The notes: generated by a model not told the origin, from the letters alone. Positions 25,282 to 34,489 are shown, counted from the stretch's first letter. The stretch: 64,000 bases of DNA from Dyella jiangningensis (GCA_000632805.1 CP007444.1:124001-188000), one strand, 5' to 3'. Translations and numbers: made by a program.

Positions 25282-25641
25282 TCAACGCTGCGGAAAAACG
25301 GGAGGGCCGCGTGGTGCGGCGGCCAGTACGGAAGGTTCCGCGCTCAGCGATGCACGGTAGGCAACGGGCAAGCCTGCCGGGGGCGGGTGGCCGGTTGCCG
25401 GCAATGAGGTCGCCAGCAGCACCGGGTGGTGGCTGAGCAGGCCGCAGTAGCCGCACTTCTCCATCGAGGATGGATGCGGTGCGAGAGGAGGCGCATGGTC
25501 GCGGGGACCATCGCAGTCCATCGCCATCGCGGGCGTGTCGGCGACGGCGACGGTTTGCGAGATCACCGGCGCCACGATGGCAAGCCACATGGCCGTGATG
25601 GCCAGCCAGGCTATCCAGCGTGGTGTTCGCGGGCGTATCAC
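25282..25641 (-). CDS. DUF2946 small membrane/exported protein
   Basis: 119 residues starting at GTG 25641 with AGGGA upstream on the coding strand. An N-terminal hydrophobic segment (WIAWLAITAMWLAIVAPVIS) precedes MAMDCDG and the CGYCGLLSHHP motif characteristic of DUF2946, a family regularly encoded beside copper receptors. Role unknown; the Met/Cys/His residues suggest copper handling (inference). The C-terminal 40 residues are Pro/Ala rich. Confidence 0.75.
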   Translation of the reverse strand: MIRPRTPRWIAWLAITAMWLAIVAPVISQTVAVADTPAMAMDCDGPRDHAPPLAPHPSSMEKCGYCGLLSHHPVLLATSLPATGHPPPAGLPVAYRASLSAEPSVLAAAPRGPPVFPQR

Positions 25642-25752
25642 TCAAGTCCCTGTAGGGTGTCGCAACCTTGCGTAGCGAATGCATCATCCCATGCGCGCGA
25701 TCACCGCATATGTGGCATGCCGTCGCGGCGTAGGGCGTTCGATGGCGGGTGT

Positions 25753-25766
25753 CTGATGGATGTCAG
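25753..25766. promoter_or_regulatory. FNR-type box before the 104-residue ORF
   Basis: CTGAT-GGAT-GTCAG, centre 63 bases before the start at 25823; a CAGGAT hexamer at 25789-25794 is at -10 distance. It is also 112 bases upstream of the divergent DUF2946 start. Confidence 0.55.
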
Positions 25767-25822
25767 TGAGCGCAGGCGCCGCGTGGCACAGGATGGCGCA
25801 TCGGCAATGAGGAGCCCACGCA

Positions 25823-26137
25823 ATGATCGACTATATCCAAGCCTGGCAATGCATCGGTTGCGGCAAGATCGAGGCGCCCCAGCCCTGCATCGGCGTATGC
25901 CGGGACCGCAAGATCCTCATGGTGGGCAAGGACGATTACGAACGCGCACAAGGCGAGATTGATGCGTTGCGCGCCCAGCTGGCGAAGGCGCACGCAATGC
26001 TGCAGCGCTTCGGTTTGGCCAAGCCCCATGAGGGACAGTGGGAGCGTTCGTGGGTGGCCCTTCAGGAACAATTGCGCGAGGCACTGGCCGTGCTTGAAGT
26101 GCCCGAGGAAGCACCACCCACTGATGAGCGGCGCTAG
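25823..26137 (+). CDS. Small cysteine-motif protein, unknown function
   Basis: 104 residues. The N-terminus has four cysteines ([23 protein letters not shown]) arranged C-x2-C and C-x4-C, like a zinc ribbon or iron-sulfur knuckle. The rest (residues 40-100) is an amphipathic helix with heptad-like Leu/Ala repeats ([17 protein letters not shown]), a probable coiled coil. I do not recognise the family. It follows an FNR-type box and ends overlapping the convergent ubiD gene by four bases. ATG 25823 has AGGAG 14 bases upstream. Confidence 0.65.
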   Translation: MIDYIQAWQCIGCGKIEAPQPCIGVCRDRKILMVGKDDYERAQGEIDALRAQLAKAHAMLQRFGLAKPHEGQWERSWVALQEQLREALAVLEVPEEAPPTDERR

Positions 26138-27627
26138 ATGACGACGTCCCGTGTCGACGTCGTGGTGCGCAGCGCCGACCACAGGGCATCGACGCGACGT
26201 TCCACGGCATCGTCGGGCACGATCGGTCGGCTCCACGTGCGCGTGCTCTCCGCCGGCCACTTGTTGGTGGCGTCGAGGCCGAGCTTCGAGCCGATGCCAG
26301 CCACGGGGCTGGCGAAGTCGAGATAGTCGATCGGCGTGTTCTCCACCAGCATCGCGTCGCGCGCGGGATCGACGCGCGTGGCGATGGCCCACAGCACTTG
26401 CGACCAGTCGCGCACGTCGATGTCCTCGTCCGTGACGATCACGAACTTGGTGTAGGTGAACTGTCGAAGGTACGACCACACGCCCATCATCACGCGCCTG
26501 GCGTGACCAGCGTACTGCTTGCGGATACTCACCACCGCAATGCGATACGAACAGGCCTCCGGCGGCAGGTAGAAATCGACGATCTCGGGAAATACCTTCT
26601 GCAGGATCGGTACGAACACGTCGTTCAATGCCATCGCCATCACCGACGGTTCGTCATGCGGCGCGCGACCCATGTAGCTGCCGTGGTAGATCGCATCGCG
26701 CCGCAGGTGCATGCGCTCGATGGTGAATACCGGGAAGTGATCCTGCGCGTTGTAATAGCCCGTGTGATCGCCGAAGGGGCCCTCCAGCGCGGTATCCCGC
26801 GGATGGATGAAGCCCTCCAGCAGGATCTCGGCACCGGCCGGTGCATCGAGATCGGTGAGCTTGCTATGCCATGTGCGGGTGCGCTGGCCGCGCAGCAGAC
26901 CGGCAAATTCGTATTCGGAGAGCGTATCGGGCACCGGCGCCACCGCGGCCAGCATGGTCGCCGGGTCGGCACCGATGGCCACCAGTACCGGGAACGGCCG
27001 CTCGGGATGGACTGCCTGCCAATCCGCGAAATCAAGCGCGCCGCCGCGATGCGGCAGCCAACGCATGATGACGCGATTGGCGCCAATCACCTGCTGGCGA
27101 TAGACCGCTACGTTCTGGCGCACCTGGCGCGTTCCGCGCGTAATGACCAGACCGAAAGTGATCAGCTTGCCTGCGTCGCCAGGCCAGCATTGCTGGATGG
27201 GCAGGCGCGAGAGGTCGATATCCGGGCCGCGCAGGGTTTCGTACTGGAAGGCGGCTTCGGTCGTGCGCCGTGGTGCCACGTGTGCGAGCTGCGCCAGTTC
27301 CGGCCAGGTGGCCAACGCCTGGCGCAGGCTGGATGGCCAGCGCGGCTCCTTGATCGAGGCCAGCAGGCGACCCAGTTCGCGCAGCGAGGCGAGCGGCCGT
27401 CCGGCGAGCGACAGCTCGATGCGGCGGCGATGCCCGAACAGATTGCCGAGCAGCGCATGACGCGCGTCGCATGGCTGCTCCATCAGCAGCGCGGGACCTT
27501 GCTCGCGCAGCGCCCGCAGGCTGAGCGCGGTGGATTCCAGGTGGGGATCGACGGGTGCGCTGACGCGCAGGAGTTGTCGTTCGCGTTCGAGCTGGTCGAG
27601 GAAGCTGCGGAGGTCGTGGTGACTCAT
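26134..27627 (-). CDS. ubiD: UbiD-family 4-hydroxy-3-polyprenylbenzoate decarboxylase
   Basis: Prenylated-FMN-dependent decarboxylase of ubiquinone synthesis. 497 residues, about the length of E. coli UbiD. Family blocks: [58 protein letters not shown] (carrying the catalytic Glu and Asp of the E-R-D network), [28 protein letters not shown]-like segment near residue 370 and [10 protein letters not shown]-like segment. Last gene of a four-gene minus-strand operon; its start overlaps the tyrA-like stop by four bases. Substrate is inferred from context with ubiU/V/T. Confidence 0.9.
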   Translation of the reverse strand: MSHHDLRSFLDQLERERQLLRVSAPVDPHLESTALSLRALREQGPALLMEQPCDARHALLGNLFGHRRRIELSLAGRPLASLRELGRLLASIKEPRWPSSLRQALATWPELAQLAHVAPRRTTEAAFQYETLRGPDIDLSRLPIQQCWPGDAGKLITFGLVITRGTRQVRQNVAVYRQQVIGANRVIMRWLPHRGGALDFADWQAVHPERPFPVLVAIGADPATMLAAVAPVPDTLSEYEFAGLLRGQRTRTWHSKLTDLDAPAGAEILLEGFIHPRDTALEGPFGDHTGYYNAQDHFPVFTIERMHLRRDAIYHGSYMGRAPHDEPSVMAMALNDVFVPILQKVFPEIVDFYLPPEACSYRIAVVSIRKQYAGHARRVMMGVWSYLRQFTYTKFVIVTDEDIDVRDWSQVLWAIATRVDPARDAMLVENTPIDYLDFASPVAGIGSKLGLDATNKWPAESTRTWSRPIVPDDAVERRVDALWSALRTTTSTRDVVI

Positions 27628-28397
27628 GAGGGCGGTTCGGTCATGTCCGGAATCGATAGCGCGGCGCCTTCCAGCTCCGACAGGCGCCTATGAATGGCGC
27701 CGAGATGCGCGATCAGGGCGGCGCGCGCTTCGGCGGCATAAGGGTTTTCGCGCTGGATGGCGGCGAACAGATGGCCGGCGTCGCCGCGCACGGCTGCCAG
27801 CATGTTGGCGAGGCCGAGGAAGGAGGGTGGCGCCATCGACAGGTCCTCGCCGATGCCCATGTCCACCAGCGCCTTGGCGATGAAGAACGCCAACGCGTGG
27901 GTTTGGGCCATCGCGCGATCGTGGTTGGCGGCATCGCGTTCGATCACTTCGCAGCCGAGTGATTCGAGCAGCACTCGCGTACGGATGGCGGCGTCGGGAT
28001 GCAGCGTGCTGGCGCAAAGCACCGTGCGCAAGGGACGTTCGTTGCGCGCCAGGCTGAGTGGCCCGAACAGCGGATGCGTGCCGGCGTGGGCAATGTTCAC
28101 GCCCAGCAACTCGTCCATCAGGCGGCAGGGCTGCTGCTTCACGCTACCTACGTCGATGACCGTCTGCCCGTCGCGGAGCAGCGGCTTGAGTTCGTACAGC
28201 ACGCCTTCCATCGCGGGGACGGGCACGGCCAGCACGATCCACTCCGCGCCATGCACGGCTTCCGCCATGGATGCACGTTGCCGTGCTGCGGGAACGGTGG
28301 CCTGCGGATCGAACACGACCACCGTGTGTCCCGCATCATGCAGAAGATCGGCGAACGCCTGGCCGAAGCGGCCGTAGCCGAGCAGGGCGATGGTCAT
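27624..28397 (-). CDS. Prephenate dehydrogenase-family protein (TyrA-like)
   Basis: 257 residues from ATG 28397, giving the family start [19 protein letters not shown] with a Rossmann GxGxxG. Further blocks: [39 protein letters not shown] and the C-terminal dimer helices with [20 protein letters not shown]. This is the single-domain form with no mutase or ACT domain. It would oxidise prephenate to 4-hydroxyphenylpyruvate, a tyrosine precursor and the substrate of HppD. It overlaps ubiD by four bases and follows the decarboxylase gene by 34 bases. Confidence 0.8.
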   Translation of the reverse strand: MTIALLGYGRFGQAFADLLHDAGHTVVVFDPQATVPAARQRASMAEAVHGAEWIVLAVPVPAMEGVLYELKPLLRDGQTVIDVGSVKQQPCRLMDELLGVNIAHAGTHPLFGPLSLARNERPLRTVLCASTLHPDAAIRTRVLLESLGCEVIERDAANHDRAMAQTHALAFFIAKALVDMGIGEDLSMAPPSFLGLANMLAAVRGDAGHLFAAIQRENPYAAEARAALIAHLGAIHRRLSELEGAALSIPDMTEPPS

Positions 28398-28431
28398 GTG
28401 GCGGGCCTCGTGCGCTTGGACAAGGCCGCTA

Positions 28432-30363
28432 CTATGCCGCGTCCGCACGCGTCAGCGCGTGTATCTGGGAACCCAGGAATTCGAAGTAGCGCTCGATGTA
28501 GTTGCTGCCGTTCTGCGCATCGAGCAGGTAGGGATTCATCAGGGTGTGGCGCAGGATCATCAGTCGGTCCGACTCCTGTCCCAGCGCCAGGGTGCTGGCG
28601 TCGAGACCAAGCGCGGCGAGAATGCGCGCCGTATCGAACGCACCCAGCCGCTCGGGTTGCAGGCTGGTCATCGATCCGAAGAACTCTTTCATCTGCAGCG
28701 GGCGTGACGGGTCGCAGCGGAGGGTGCCGTACAGTTGCTGCACAAAGGCATTAGCGTGCGCCACGCCTGTGTTACCCCATGGATTGATGGCGAGGCAGAC
28801 CAGATTGCTGTCCGGCTCGAACGGCACCATGACATGGGCACGCCCGATCATGTCGGCGGCGAACTTTTGCGCGGCGGCGTAGAACGCTTCGGCGGCGTGG
28901 ATGGTCGCGCCCGTGAGGCGCCCGAAATGCGCGTGCTCCAGCGGCATGACCTGGTGCGCGACATACGCTGCTGCCGCTGAAGCGCCAGGTTTGGAACCTT
29001 CCGGGATGAACTGGCCCAGGCTGCGGTAGCGTGTCATGTAATCGGTGGGCGCATGGCCGTTGAACACGTAGTCGGCCTGTTCCGTGAGGAGGGCCATGGC
29101 GCGATGGTCGCGACACACGAAGGCGCCGGTGCCGTAGGGTAGGTAGCCGAGCTTGTGCGGATCGACGGTGACCGAATCCGTACCGCCAAGGGCGGCAAAG
29201 GCTTCGTGTACGTTGCGGGAAGGGAACTGCACGAAGTCGGCAGCGACTTCGCCGCGGGCGCGTAGCGAACCATCGGCGTTGCGAAACAGCGTGGCGAGAT
29301 AGCCACCCCAGGCAGCATCGACATGCACGGCGAAATCGATACCCTGCTTGCGCGACTGTTCCCGGGCGGCCAGCACGTCGTGGATTGGATCAATGGTGCC
29401 GTATTCGGTGCTGCCAAGCACGGCCACGCACATCAACACGGGTTGTCGCGCCTGCGCACATTGATCGAGTGCGACATGAAGCGCATCGGCGTCCAGACGC
29501 ATGCCCTTGGTCGGCAGCAACCTGAGCTGGTCGCGCCCCAGACCCAGCAGCTTCAGCCCTTTGCTCCAGGAGTAATGCGCGGTGATCGGTGCCATCACGA
29601 GTGGTGGCTGCAACTGCGGATGCGTCGCGAAGAACGCAGGCAGGCCCCGTTGCTCGACGCGCTCGGCCTCGACGCGTGCCTGCCATTCCCGCGCCACGTC
29701 CGCGCATTGCGATCCGAGCCAGCTTTGCCATGTTTCCAACAACGCGATGGCCTCATCCTGGCGCAGGTTGAACGCGTGCCAATCGTCATCGGGAAGACTG
29801 ATATCCGGCACGCGCGCCGCGCGCAGCGCCACGGGAAACGACTTCAACGCGAGCGCGAGCCGGAGCGCCTGGTAGTTCGCCAGCGTGCCGCCCGACGTGA
29901 GATGGCCAAAGGCACATTCAGGACGTGAAGAATCGCTGGGGTACCCGAGCATGCGCGCCAGCTGCAGGCCGACTTTCACCTCCAGCTCCACCGTGACCGG
30001 TGCCGCGTCTTCGCATACGTTGTTGGGGTTGTAGGGCAGGGTGAGCATGTGCGCGGCCAGCCCTGGCAGCAGCAGGTCGGATGCCATGTGCCCGATATAG
30101 CGCGGGCTATGGAAGGGCACCGATTTCTTAAGCGACGCGGAGAGCAGATGCAACTCGCGCCGCATGCGCGCCTCGAATGCCAGGTAATCAGGATGATGAG
30201 CTGCGGCGGTGGCAATGGCCGGCGGGTCTTCGGGGTGGAAATTGCGACGCCAGTAAACGTGGTCGCGCAGGAACTCCACCATCAGCTTTTCCAGCAGGGT
30301 GTCATTCTCGCCGTAAGGCCCGAGAAAGCAGGCGTCCAGCACGTGATCGTGTGAGAAGGTCAT
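28432..30363 (-). CDS. PLP-dependent group II decarboxylase, tyrosine-decarboxylase-like
   Basis: 643 residues, near the size of bacterial L-tyrosine decarboxylases. Fold-type I landmarks: ECAFGHLTSGGTLANYQALRLAL, ITAHYSWSKGLKLLGLG, VHVDAAWGGYLA and the PLP lysine K404 in SVTVDPHKLGYLPYG. The motifs TAHYSWSK and DPHKLGY resemble Enterococcus TyrDC more than glutamate decarboxylases. Substrate therefore probably an aromatic amino acid, not proven. Second gene of the sirB2-decarboxylase-tyrA-ubiD operon, starting three bases after sirB2. Confidence 0.75.
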   Translation of the reverse strand: MTFSHDHVLDACFLGPYGENDTLLEKLMVEFLRDHVYWRRNFHPEDPPAIATAAAHHPDYLAFEARMRRELHLLSASLKKSVPFHSPRYIGHMASDLLLPGLAAHMLTLPYNPNNVCEDAAPVTVELEVKVGLQLARMLGYPSDSSRPECAFGHLTSGGTLANYQALRLALALKSFPVALRAARVPDISLPDDDWHAFNLRQDEAIALLETWQSWLGSQCADVAREWQARVEAERVEQRGLPAFFATHPQLQPPLVMAPITAHYSWSKGLKLLGLGRDQLRLLPTKGMRLDADALHVALDQCAQARQPVLMCVAVLGSTEYGTIDPIHDVLAAREQSRKQGIDFAVHVDAAWGGYLATLFRNADGSLRARGEVAADFVQFPSRNVHEAFAALGGTDSVTVDPHKLGYLPYGTGAFVCRDHRAMALLTEQADYVFNGHAPTDYMTRYRSLGQFIPEGSKPGASAAAAYVAHQVMPLEHAHFGRLTGATIHAAEAFYAAAQKFAADMIGRAHVMVPFEPDSNLVCLAINPWGNTGVAHANAFVQQLYGTLRCDPSRPLQMKEFFGSMTSLQPERLGAFDTARILAALGLDASTLALGQESDRLMILRHTLMNPYLLDAQNGSNYIERYFEFLGSQIHALTRADAA

Positions 30364-30366
30364 GGG

Positions 30367-30771
30367 TCAGGCAAACCAGAGATAGAGCCAACCCAGCGGA
30401 TGGTGGGCCCGGGCGATGCCGATGATGGTGATATAGGTCAGCATGGCGGCTACATAACTGAAGCGGCGCACGGCAGATGAACCGCAACGGCGCATGGCCA
30501 GTACACCTAATGCGACGTACGCCGCGACCAGCAGCAGTTTGGTGGTCAGCCAGCCGTTGGCGAACGTGCCAGGCGGCAGGATGGTGAGCAGCATCATCGC
30601 AGCGGTGAGTAGCGTGGTGTCGATGGCGTAGCTGAGCCATCGCAAGGGTGGCGCGTAAGCGAGGCTTTCCCGGCCGGCCTGCACCAACAAGCCACGCAGC
30701 GCGAACAGCGAGCCACTGGCGGCGATGCATGCGATGTGCACCCCTTTGATCTGTGCGCACCACTCAAGCAT
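30367..30771 (-). CDS. SirB2-family membrane protein
   Basis: 134 residues with four hydrophobic helices; the pattern KGVHIACIAASGSLFALRGLL...WLSYAIDTTLLTAAMMLLTIL...WLTTKLLLVAAYVALGVLAMRR fits the SirB2 (invasion gene expression up-regulator, DUF) family, whose function is unknown. First gene of a tightly packed minus-strand operon. An FNR-like dyad lies 156 bases upstream. Confidence 0.75.
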   Translation of the reverse strand: MLEWCAQIKGVHIACIAASGSLFALRGLLVQAGRESLAYAPPLRWLSYAIDTTLLTAAMMLLTILPPGTFANGWLTTKLLLVAAYVALGVLAMRRCGSSAVRRFSYVAAMLTYITIIGIARAHHPLGWLYLWFA

Positions 30772-31099
30772 GGTCTTTGGATATTGAATGCCGCGAAAGC
30801 AAAGAGGCGATGAGATCAGCCGATCGACGCCCGGGTTTCCATGGACTGGAGAGCATCTTCAGCGCTCGGAACGCATCCGCCTGGTGGACGTCGCGGATAT
30901 GGTCTCGATGGCCGGGGCCGCTGGCGATGACGCGAGTCAAGCGAGCTTGAACAGGGTGATGTCGTGACGCCGCGCGTCGTTTGGCCATCCAAATCCATGC
31001 GTCGACGGGTCCCTTCGCGGCATGTCTTGGCCCCCTTCAGGGTGTTTCGGAGGCCGGTGGTGGCTGCACGCCTGCATTGCGTCGAGGCAATCCGGGCAT
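30772..31099. other. Gap of 328 bases between sirB2 and the broken CopD-like gene
   Basis: Only small mutually overlapping ORFs on both strands (for example 30753-30950 plus, 30764-30988 minus) without ribosome sites or recognisable domains. It contains the FNR-like dyad at 30927-30940. It may include decayed sequence related to the pseudogene that follows. Confidence 0.5.
30927..30940. promoter_or_regulatory. FNR-like dyad upstream of sirB2
   Basis: ATGAC-GCGA-GTCAA. Four of five bases in the left half and all of the right half match the local FNR motif. Could act on the minus-strand sirB2 operon or formerly on the CopD-like gene. Confidence 0.45.
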
Positions 31100-31527
31100 G
31101 TGTGGTATCCCTTTCTTCTGCTGCTGCACCTTTCCTGCACCATCGCGTTTTTCGGGCCGTCGTGTTCGAGGTCGTGATCCTGGACTCGCTCCAGCGCACC
31201 TTCGATCGGGCCACGATGGAACGCGTCGAAGCGGCGGTGATGGAACGCGTCCCGCCGCGTGATGCCGTGGGTCGTAGGAATGCTTTATGCGAGCGGCATC
31301 GCGATGTTCACCGTGCGCTGCGCCGGGCTGAACTGCCTGCAGACCCATTGAGGGTGGCTGCTGTTGGCCAAGGTGACCCTTGCACTGGCGGTACTGGTAG
31401 TTTTTGTCCGTGCGGTGAGGACGAGGGGCGGTGGGTCGACCCTTGCGGCTTCCGGAATACCCGCCATCTCGTGCTGGTGCTCATGGCGGGCATCGTCTTT
31501 CTGGCCAAGGCCATGTTCTACTTGTAG
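31100..31527 (+). pseudogene. Frameshifted CopD-like copper-resistance membrane protein
   Basis: Stitching three frames restores a single membrane protein: WYPFLLLLHLSCTIAFFG, then (+shift after 31160) AVVFEVVILDSLQRTFDRA, then (shift near 31256) VMPWVVGMLYASGIAMF and HWGWLLLAKVTLALAVLVVFV interrupted by an in-frame TGA at about 31352, then (shift near 31430) [21 protein letters not shown] and stop. At least three frameshifts and one stop are needed. The helix pattern and closing FLAKAMFYL are those of CopD-related proteins. An apparent 187-residue ORF here is a chance read-through. Neighbouring genes are intact, so decay is real rather than poor sequence. Confidence 0.65.
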
Positions 31528-31550
31528 GCCCTGTCCAACGAGGTATCCCC

Positions 31551-32051
31551 ATGTCCCAGGTAACGCTCAAGGGCCAGCCGGTCCAGGTCGACGGTCATTT
31601 TCCCGCCAAGGGCGAACACGCACCGGCGTTCTCGCTGGTCGGCAAGGATCTTGCCGACGTGGCGCTGGCCAGCTTTGCCGGCAAGCGCAAGGTGCTCAAC
31701 ATCTTTCCGAGCATCGACACGCCCACCTGCGCCACCTCGGTGCGCCGCTTCAACGAGAAGGCCAGCCAGCTCGAGAACGCTGTCGTGCTCTGCATTTCCG
31801 CCGACCTGCCGTTCGCGCAAGCGCGCTTCTGTGGCGCGGAAGGCTTGAGCAACGTGGTGACGCTGTCCACGCTGCGCGGCCACGACTTCCTCAAGAACTA
31901 TGGCGTGGCGATCGCCTCGGGCCCGTTGGCGGGCCTGGCCGCGCGTGCCGTCGTGGTGCTCGATGCCAATGACCAGGTCGTCCACAGCGAGATGGTGTCG
32001 GAGATCGCCCACGAGCCGGACTACGACTCGGCGTTGGCTGCGCTGGGCTAA
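31551..32051 (+). CDS. tpx: Thiol peroxidase, atypical 2-Cys peroxiredoxin
   Basis: Thioredoxin-dependent reduction of H2O2 and lipid hydroperoxides. 166 residues; peroxidatic C60 in [13 protein letters not shown] and resolving C94 in [12 protein letters not shown] correspond to E. coli C61 and C95. Ends ALAALG. GAGG lies seven bases before ATG 31551. Single-gene unit closed by a terminator. Confidence 0.95.
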   Translation: MSQVTLKGQPVQVDGHFPAKGEHAPAFSLVGKDLADVALASFAGKRKVLNIFPSIDTPTCATSVRRFNEKASQLENAVVLCISADLPFAQARFCGAEGLSNVVTLSTLRGHDFLKNYGVAIASGPLAGLAARAVVVLDANDQVVHSEMVSEIAHEPDYDSALAALG

Positions 32052-32066
32052 GTTCGGCAACACATC

Positions 32067-32105
32067 CACAAAAAAAGGCCGGACACGTTCCGGCCTTTTT
32101 TGTGC
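32067..32105. terminator. Bidirectional terminator after tpx
   Basis: A-run plus GGCCGGA (32077-32083) and TCCGGCC plus T-run (32089-32101) form a long stem, with an A tract on one side and a T tract on the other. Confidence 0.85.
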
Positions 32106-32120
32106 CGGGTCCTCCGGCAT

Positions 32121-32150
32121 AAAAAAGCAGCCAGCCGAAGGTGGCTGCTT
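32121..32150 (-). terminator. Terminator of azurin gene
   Basis: AAGCAGCCA (32125-32133) pairs with TGGCTGCTT (32142-32150); on the minus strand the stem is followed by six T. Confidence 0.8.
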
Positions 32151-32176
32151 CCCCGGCCCACCGGGACTCATGCTTG

Positions 32177-32626
32177 CTATTTGCCCAGCGCCAGCGTTCC
32201 CTTCATCAGGGCGGCATGGCCCGGGAAGGTGCAGAAGTAGGCGTAGGTTTCGCCGGCCTTGAGCTTGGCGACCGGCACGGTCACGGTGTCGGATTCGCCG
32301 CCGCCCACCAGCTTGGTGTGCGCAATGACGCGAGCGTCATCAGCCTTGACATAGTTCTGGTCGGCACCTGCCTTCATGCCGTCGGCGATGATGCCGGCCT
32401 CGTCAGTCGAATGGCCCAGTACCCAGTTATGGCCCATCGAGGCCTTGGGCAGCTTGCCCGTGTGCTTGAGCGTGACGGTGAACTGCTTGCAGGTCTTGGG
32501 CACTTCGATGCTCTTCTGGTTGAACTGCATCGCATCGTTGCCCTCGATGGTGGTGCTGCAGTCGGCCGCCCACAGCGGTGCAGCGAACAGGCCGAGCAGA
32601 GCGAGGGCAAAGGTCTTGCGAATCAT
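32177..32626 (-). CDS. azu: Azurin
   Basis: Periplasmic blue-copper electron carrier. Signal peptide of 20 residues (ending APLWA), mature part very close to Pseudomonas azurin. Type 1 ligands: His in SMGHNWVLG, Cys and His in FCTFPGH and Met in ALMKGTL; the disulfide cysteines are in ADCSTT and KTCKQF. GGAG precedes ATG 32626. Upstream lies an FNR box at -41.5 with a CATTAT -10, so it is probably co-induced with NirK, for which it is a plausible donor. Confidence 0.96.
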   Translation of the reverse strand: MIRKTFALALLGLFAAPLWAADCSTTIEGNDAMQFNQKSIEVPKTCKQFTVTLKHTGKLPKASMGHNWVLGHSTDEAGIIADGMKAGADQNYVKADDARVIAHTKLVGGGESDTVTVPVAKLKAGETYAYFCTFPGHAALMKGTLALGK

Positions 32627-32665
32627 GGGGACATCTCCGTCATTAAAGTCAGAAAAGGCGCGACG

Positions 32666-32708
32666 ATAATGATTCGCGATTGATCCGCCCGGCGTTGATC
32701 TGCATCAG
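32666..32708 (-). promoter_or_regulatory. FNR-dependent class II promoter of azurin
   Basis: Box TTGAT-CTGC-ATCAG at 32695-32708, minus-strand -10 CATTAT at 32666-32671; predicted start near 32660, so the box centre is at -41.5. Confidence 0.7.
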
Positions 32709-32763
32709 ATCGATGCGTGTACCGCCCGCATAGCGACATTGCACCGCATGCGTTTGCGGAAAC

Positions 32764-32794
32764 AAAAAAAGGGCCGGATGAACCGGCCCTTTTT
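32764..32794 (-). terminator. Terminator of gap
   Basis: AAAAAGGGCCGG (32766-32777) and CCGGCCCTTTTT (32783-32794) give a 12-bp stem with a five-base loop and T tract on the minus strand; it could also work on the plus strand. Confidence 0.85.
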
Positions 32795-32814
32795 CCTGTT
32801 GCCTACTGCGGGAC

Positions 32815-33828
32815 TTATTTGGCCGCCATCAGCGCGACGGTCATGTCGAGCATGCGGTTGGAGAAGCCCCACTCGTTGTCGTACCACGACAGTACCTTCA
32901 CCAGCGTGCCTTCCATGACGCGGGTCTGGGTCGCGTCGTAGGTGGAGGAGGCCGGGTTGTGGTTGAAGTCGATCGACACCAGCGGCTGGGTATTGACGGC
33001 CAGGATGCCCTTGAGCGGGCCATTGGCGGCTTCGCTGATGACCTGGTCGATCTCTTCCTTGGTGGTCGGACGGGCGGCGTCGAAGGTGAGGTCGACGACC
33101 GACACGTTGATGGTCGGCACGCGCATGGCGAAGCCGTCCAGCTTGCCGTTGAGTTCCGGCAGCACCAGGCCCACCGCGGCGGCGGCGCCGGTCTTGGTCG
33201 GGATCTGGCTCATCGTGGCCGAACGGGCGCGGCGCAGGTCGGAGTGGTAGACGTCCGTCAGCACCTGGTCGTTGGTGTAGGCGTGGATGGTCGTCATCAG
33301 GCCGCGCTGGATGCCGATCTTCTCATGCAGCACCTTGGCTAGCGGAGCCAGGCAGTTGGTGGTGCACGAGGCGTTGGAGATCACTTCCAGCTTGGAGGTG
33401 AGCTTGTCGGTGTTGACGCCGATGACGAAGGTGCCGTCCACGTCCTTGTCGCCAGGCGCGGAGATGATCACCTTCTTGGCGCCGGCGGCGATGTGCGCGC
33501 TGGCCTTGGCCTTGGAGGTGAACAGGCCGGTGCACTCGAGCACCACGTCCACGCCCAGGGCGCCCCAGGGCAGCTTGGACGGGTCGCGCTCGGCGCATAC
33601 CTTGATGCGGTCGCCGTTGACGATCAGATCGCCGCCGTCCACCGACACGGTACCCGGGAACTTGCCGTGCGCGGTGTCGTACTGGGTCAGGTGCGCGTTG
33701 GTCTCGGCGTTGCCGAGGTCGTTGATCGCAACGATCTGGATCTCGTTGGTGCGACCGGCTTCGTACAGTGCGCGCAGAATGTTGCGGCCGATGCGACCGT
33801 AACCGTTGATGGCGACCTTGATGGCCAT
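32815..33828 (-). CDS. gap: Glyceraldehyde-3-phosphate dehydrogenase
   Basis: Glycolytic NAD-dependent enzyme, 337 residues. NAD fold start [21 protein letters not shown], catalytic Cys and signature [18 protein letters not shown], His of [10 protein letters not shown], and closing [14 protein letters not shown]. Start ATG 33828. Transcribed opposite to OsmC, and part of a glycolysis-rich stretch with pyk, aldolase, tkt and pgk. Confidence 0.97.
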   Translation of the reverse strand: MAIKVAINGYGRIGRNILRALYEAGRTNEIQIVAINDLGNAETNAHLTQYDTAHGKFPGTVSVDGGDLIVNGDRIKVCAERDPSKLPWGALGVDVVLECTGLFTSKAKASAHIAAGAKKVIISAPGDKDVDGTFVIGVNTDKLTSKLEVISNASCTTNCLAPLAKVLHEKIGIQRGLMTTIHAYTNDQVLTDVYHSDLRRARSATMSQIPTKTGAAAAVGLVLPELNGKLDGFAMRVPTINVSVVDLTFDAARPTTKEEIDQVISEAANGPLKGILAVNTQPLVSIDFNHNPASSTYDATQTRVMEGTLVKVLSWYDNEWGFSNRMLDMTVALMAAK

Positions 33829-34018
33829 GTGACAGCGTCCTCCGGAGTGAGGTGACGGAATTGGCGGCTGTGGGACCGCCGTAAAACCGTCATTTTAGCT
33901 TGAACGGGCTCTCCGGCCCATCCACCGCCCTGCGGCATGGCTGGGGCTGTTCAGCGGACGCCGGAAGCGCTTGAATCGACTTTTCTTTCGGGCGCACGCG
34001 CCCCAGCAGGAGATTGGC

Positions 34019-34489
34019 ATGAGCGAGACGGGACAGACTTTCGGCATCACCCTGGAGCAGGTCGAGAACTTCGAATTCCGGGTGCGCTTCGACGACACGG
34101 CGATCCCGGATCTGATCGTGGACGAGGGGGCGCCCCTGGGCGGCGATGCCGGGCCCAATCCCTCGCGCCTGCTTGCCGTCGCCGTGGCCAACTGCCTCGC
34201 CGCGAGCCTGTTGTTTGCCCTGCGCAAGTACAAGAACACGCCGGGCAAGATGGGCGCGAAGGCCCGGCTGACCCTGGAGCGCAACGAGCATGGCCGTCTG
34301 CGCATCGCGCATATCGGCGTGGACCTGCAACTCGCGGAGAAGGCCGAGGTGCTCGACTACCTTGATCGCGTGCTGGCGCAGTTCGAGGACTTCTGCATCG
34401 TGACCCAGAGTGTCCGTCAGGGCATCAAGGTGGATGTCAGCGTCCTGGACGGGGAAGGCAACCGATTGTCGGTGCCGGGCGAAAGCTGA
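34019..34489 (+). CDS. OsmC-family protein
   Basis: 156-residue member of the OsmC/Ohr superfamily: PLGGDAGPNPSRLLAVAVANCLAASLLFALRKYK carries the second-motif cysteine after AVAN; the first redox Cys expected in Ohr is not obvious, so peroxidase function is uncertain. FEDFCIVTQSVRQGI provides the conserved C-terminal cysteine region. ATG 34019 follows CAGGAG. Monocistronic, divergent from gap. Confidence 0.8.
   Translation: MSETGQTFGITLEQVENFEFRVRFDDTAIPDLIVDEGAPLGGDAGPNPSRLLAVAVANCLAASLLFALRKYKNTPGKMGAKARLTLERNEHGRLRIAHIGVDLQLAEKAEVLDYLDRVLAQFEDFCIVTQSVRQGIKVDVSVLDGEGNRLSVPGES

Noticed and set aside
30964-31527. 187-codon ORF as a real protein
   Set aside because: Only parts of it match the membrane protein pattern; the rest is out of frame, so the region is a pseudogene.
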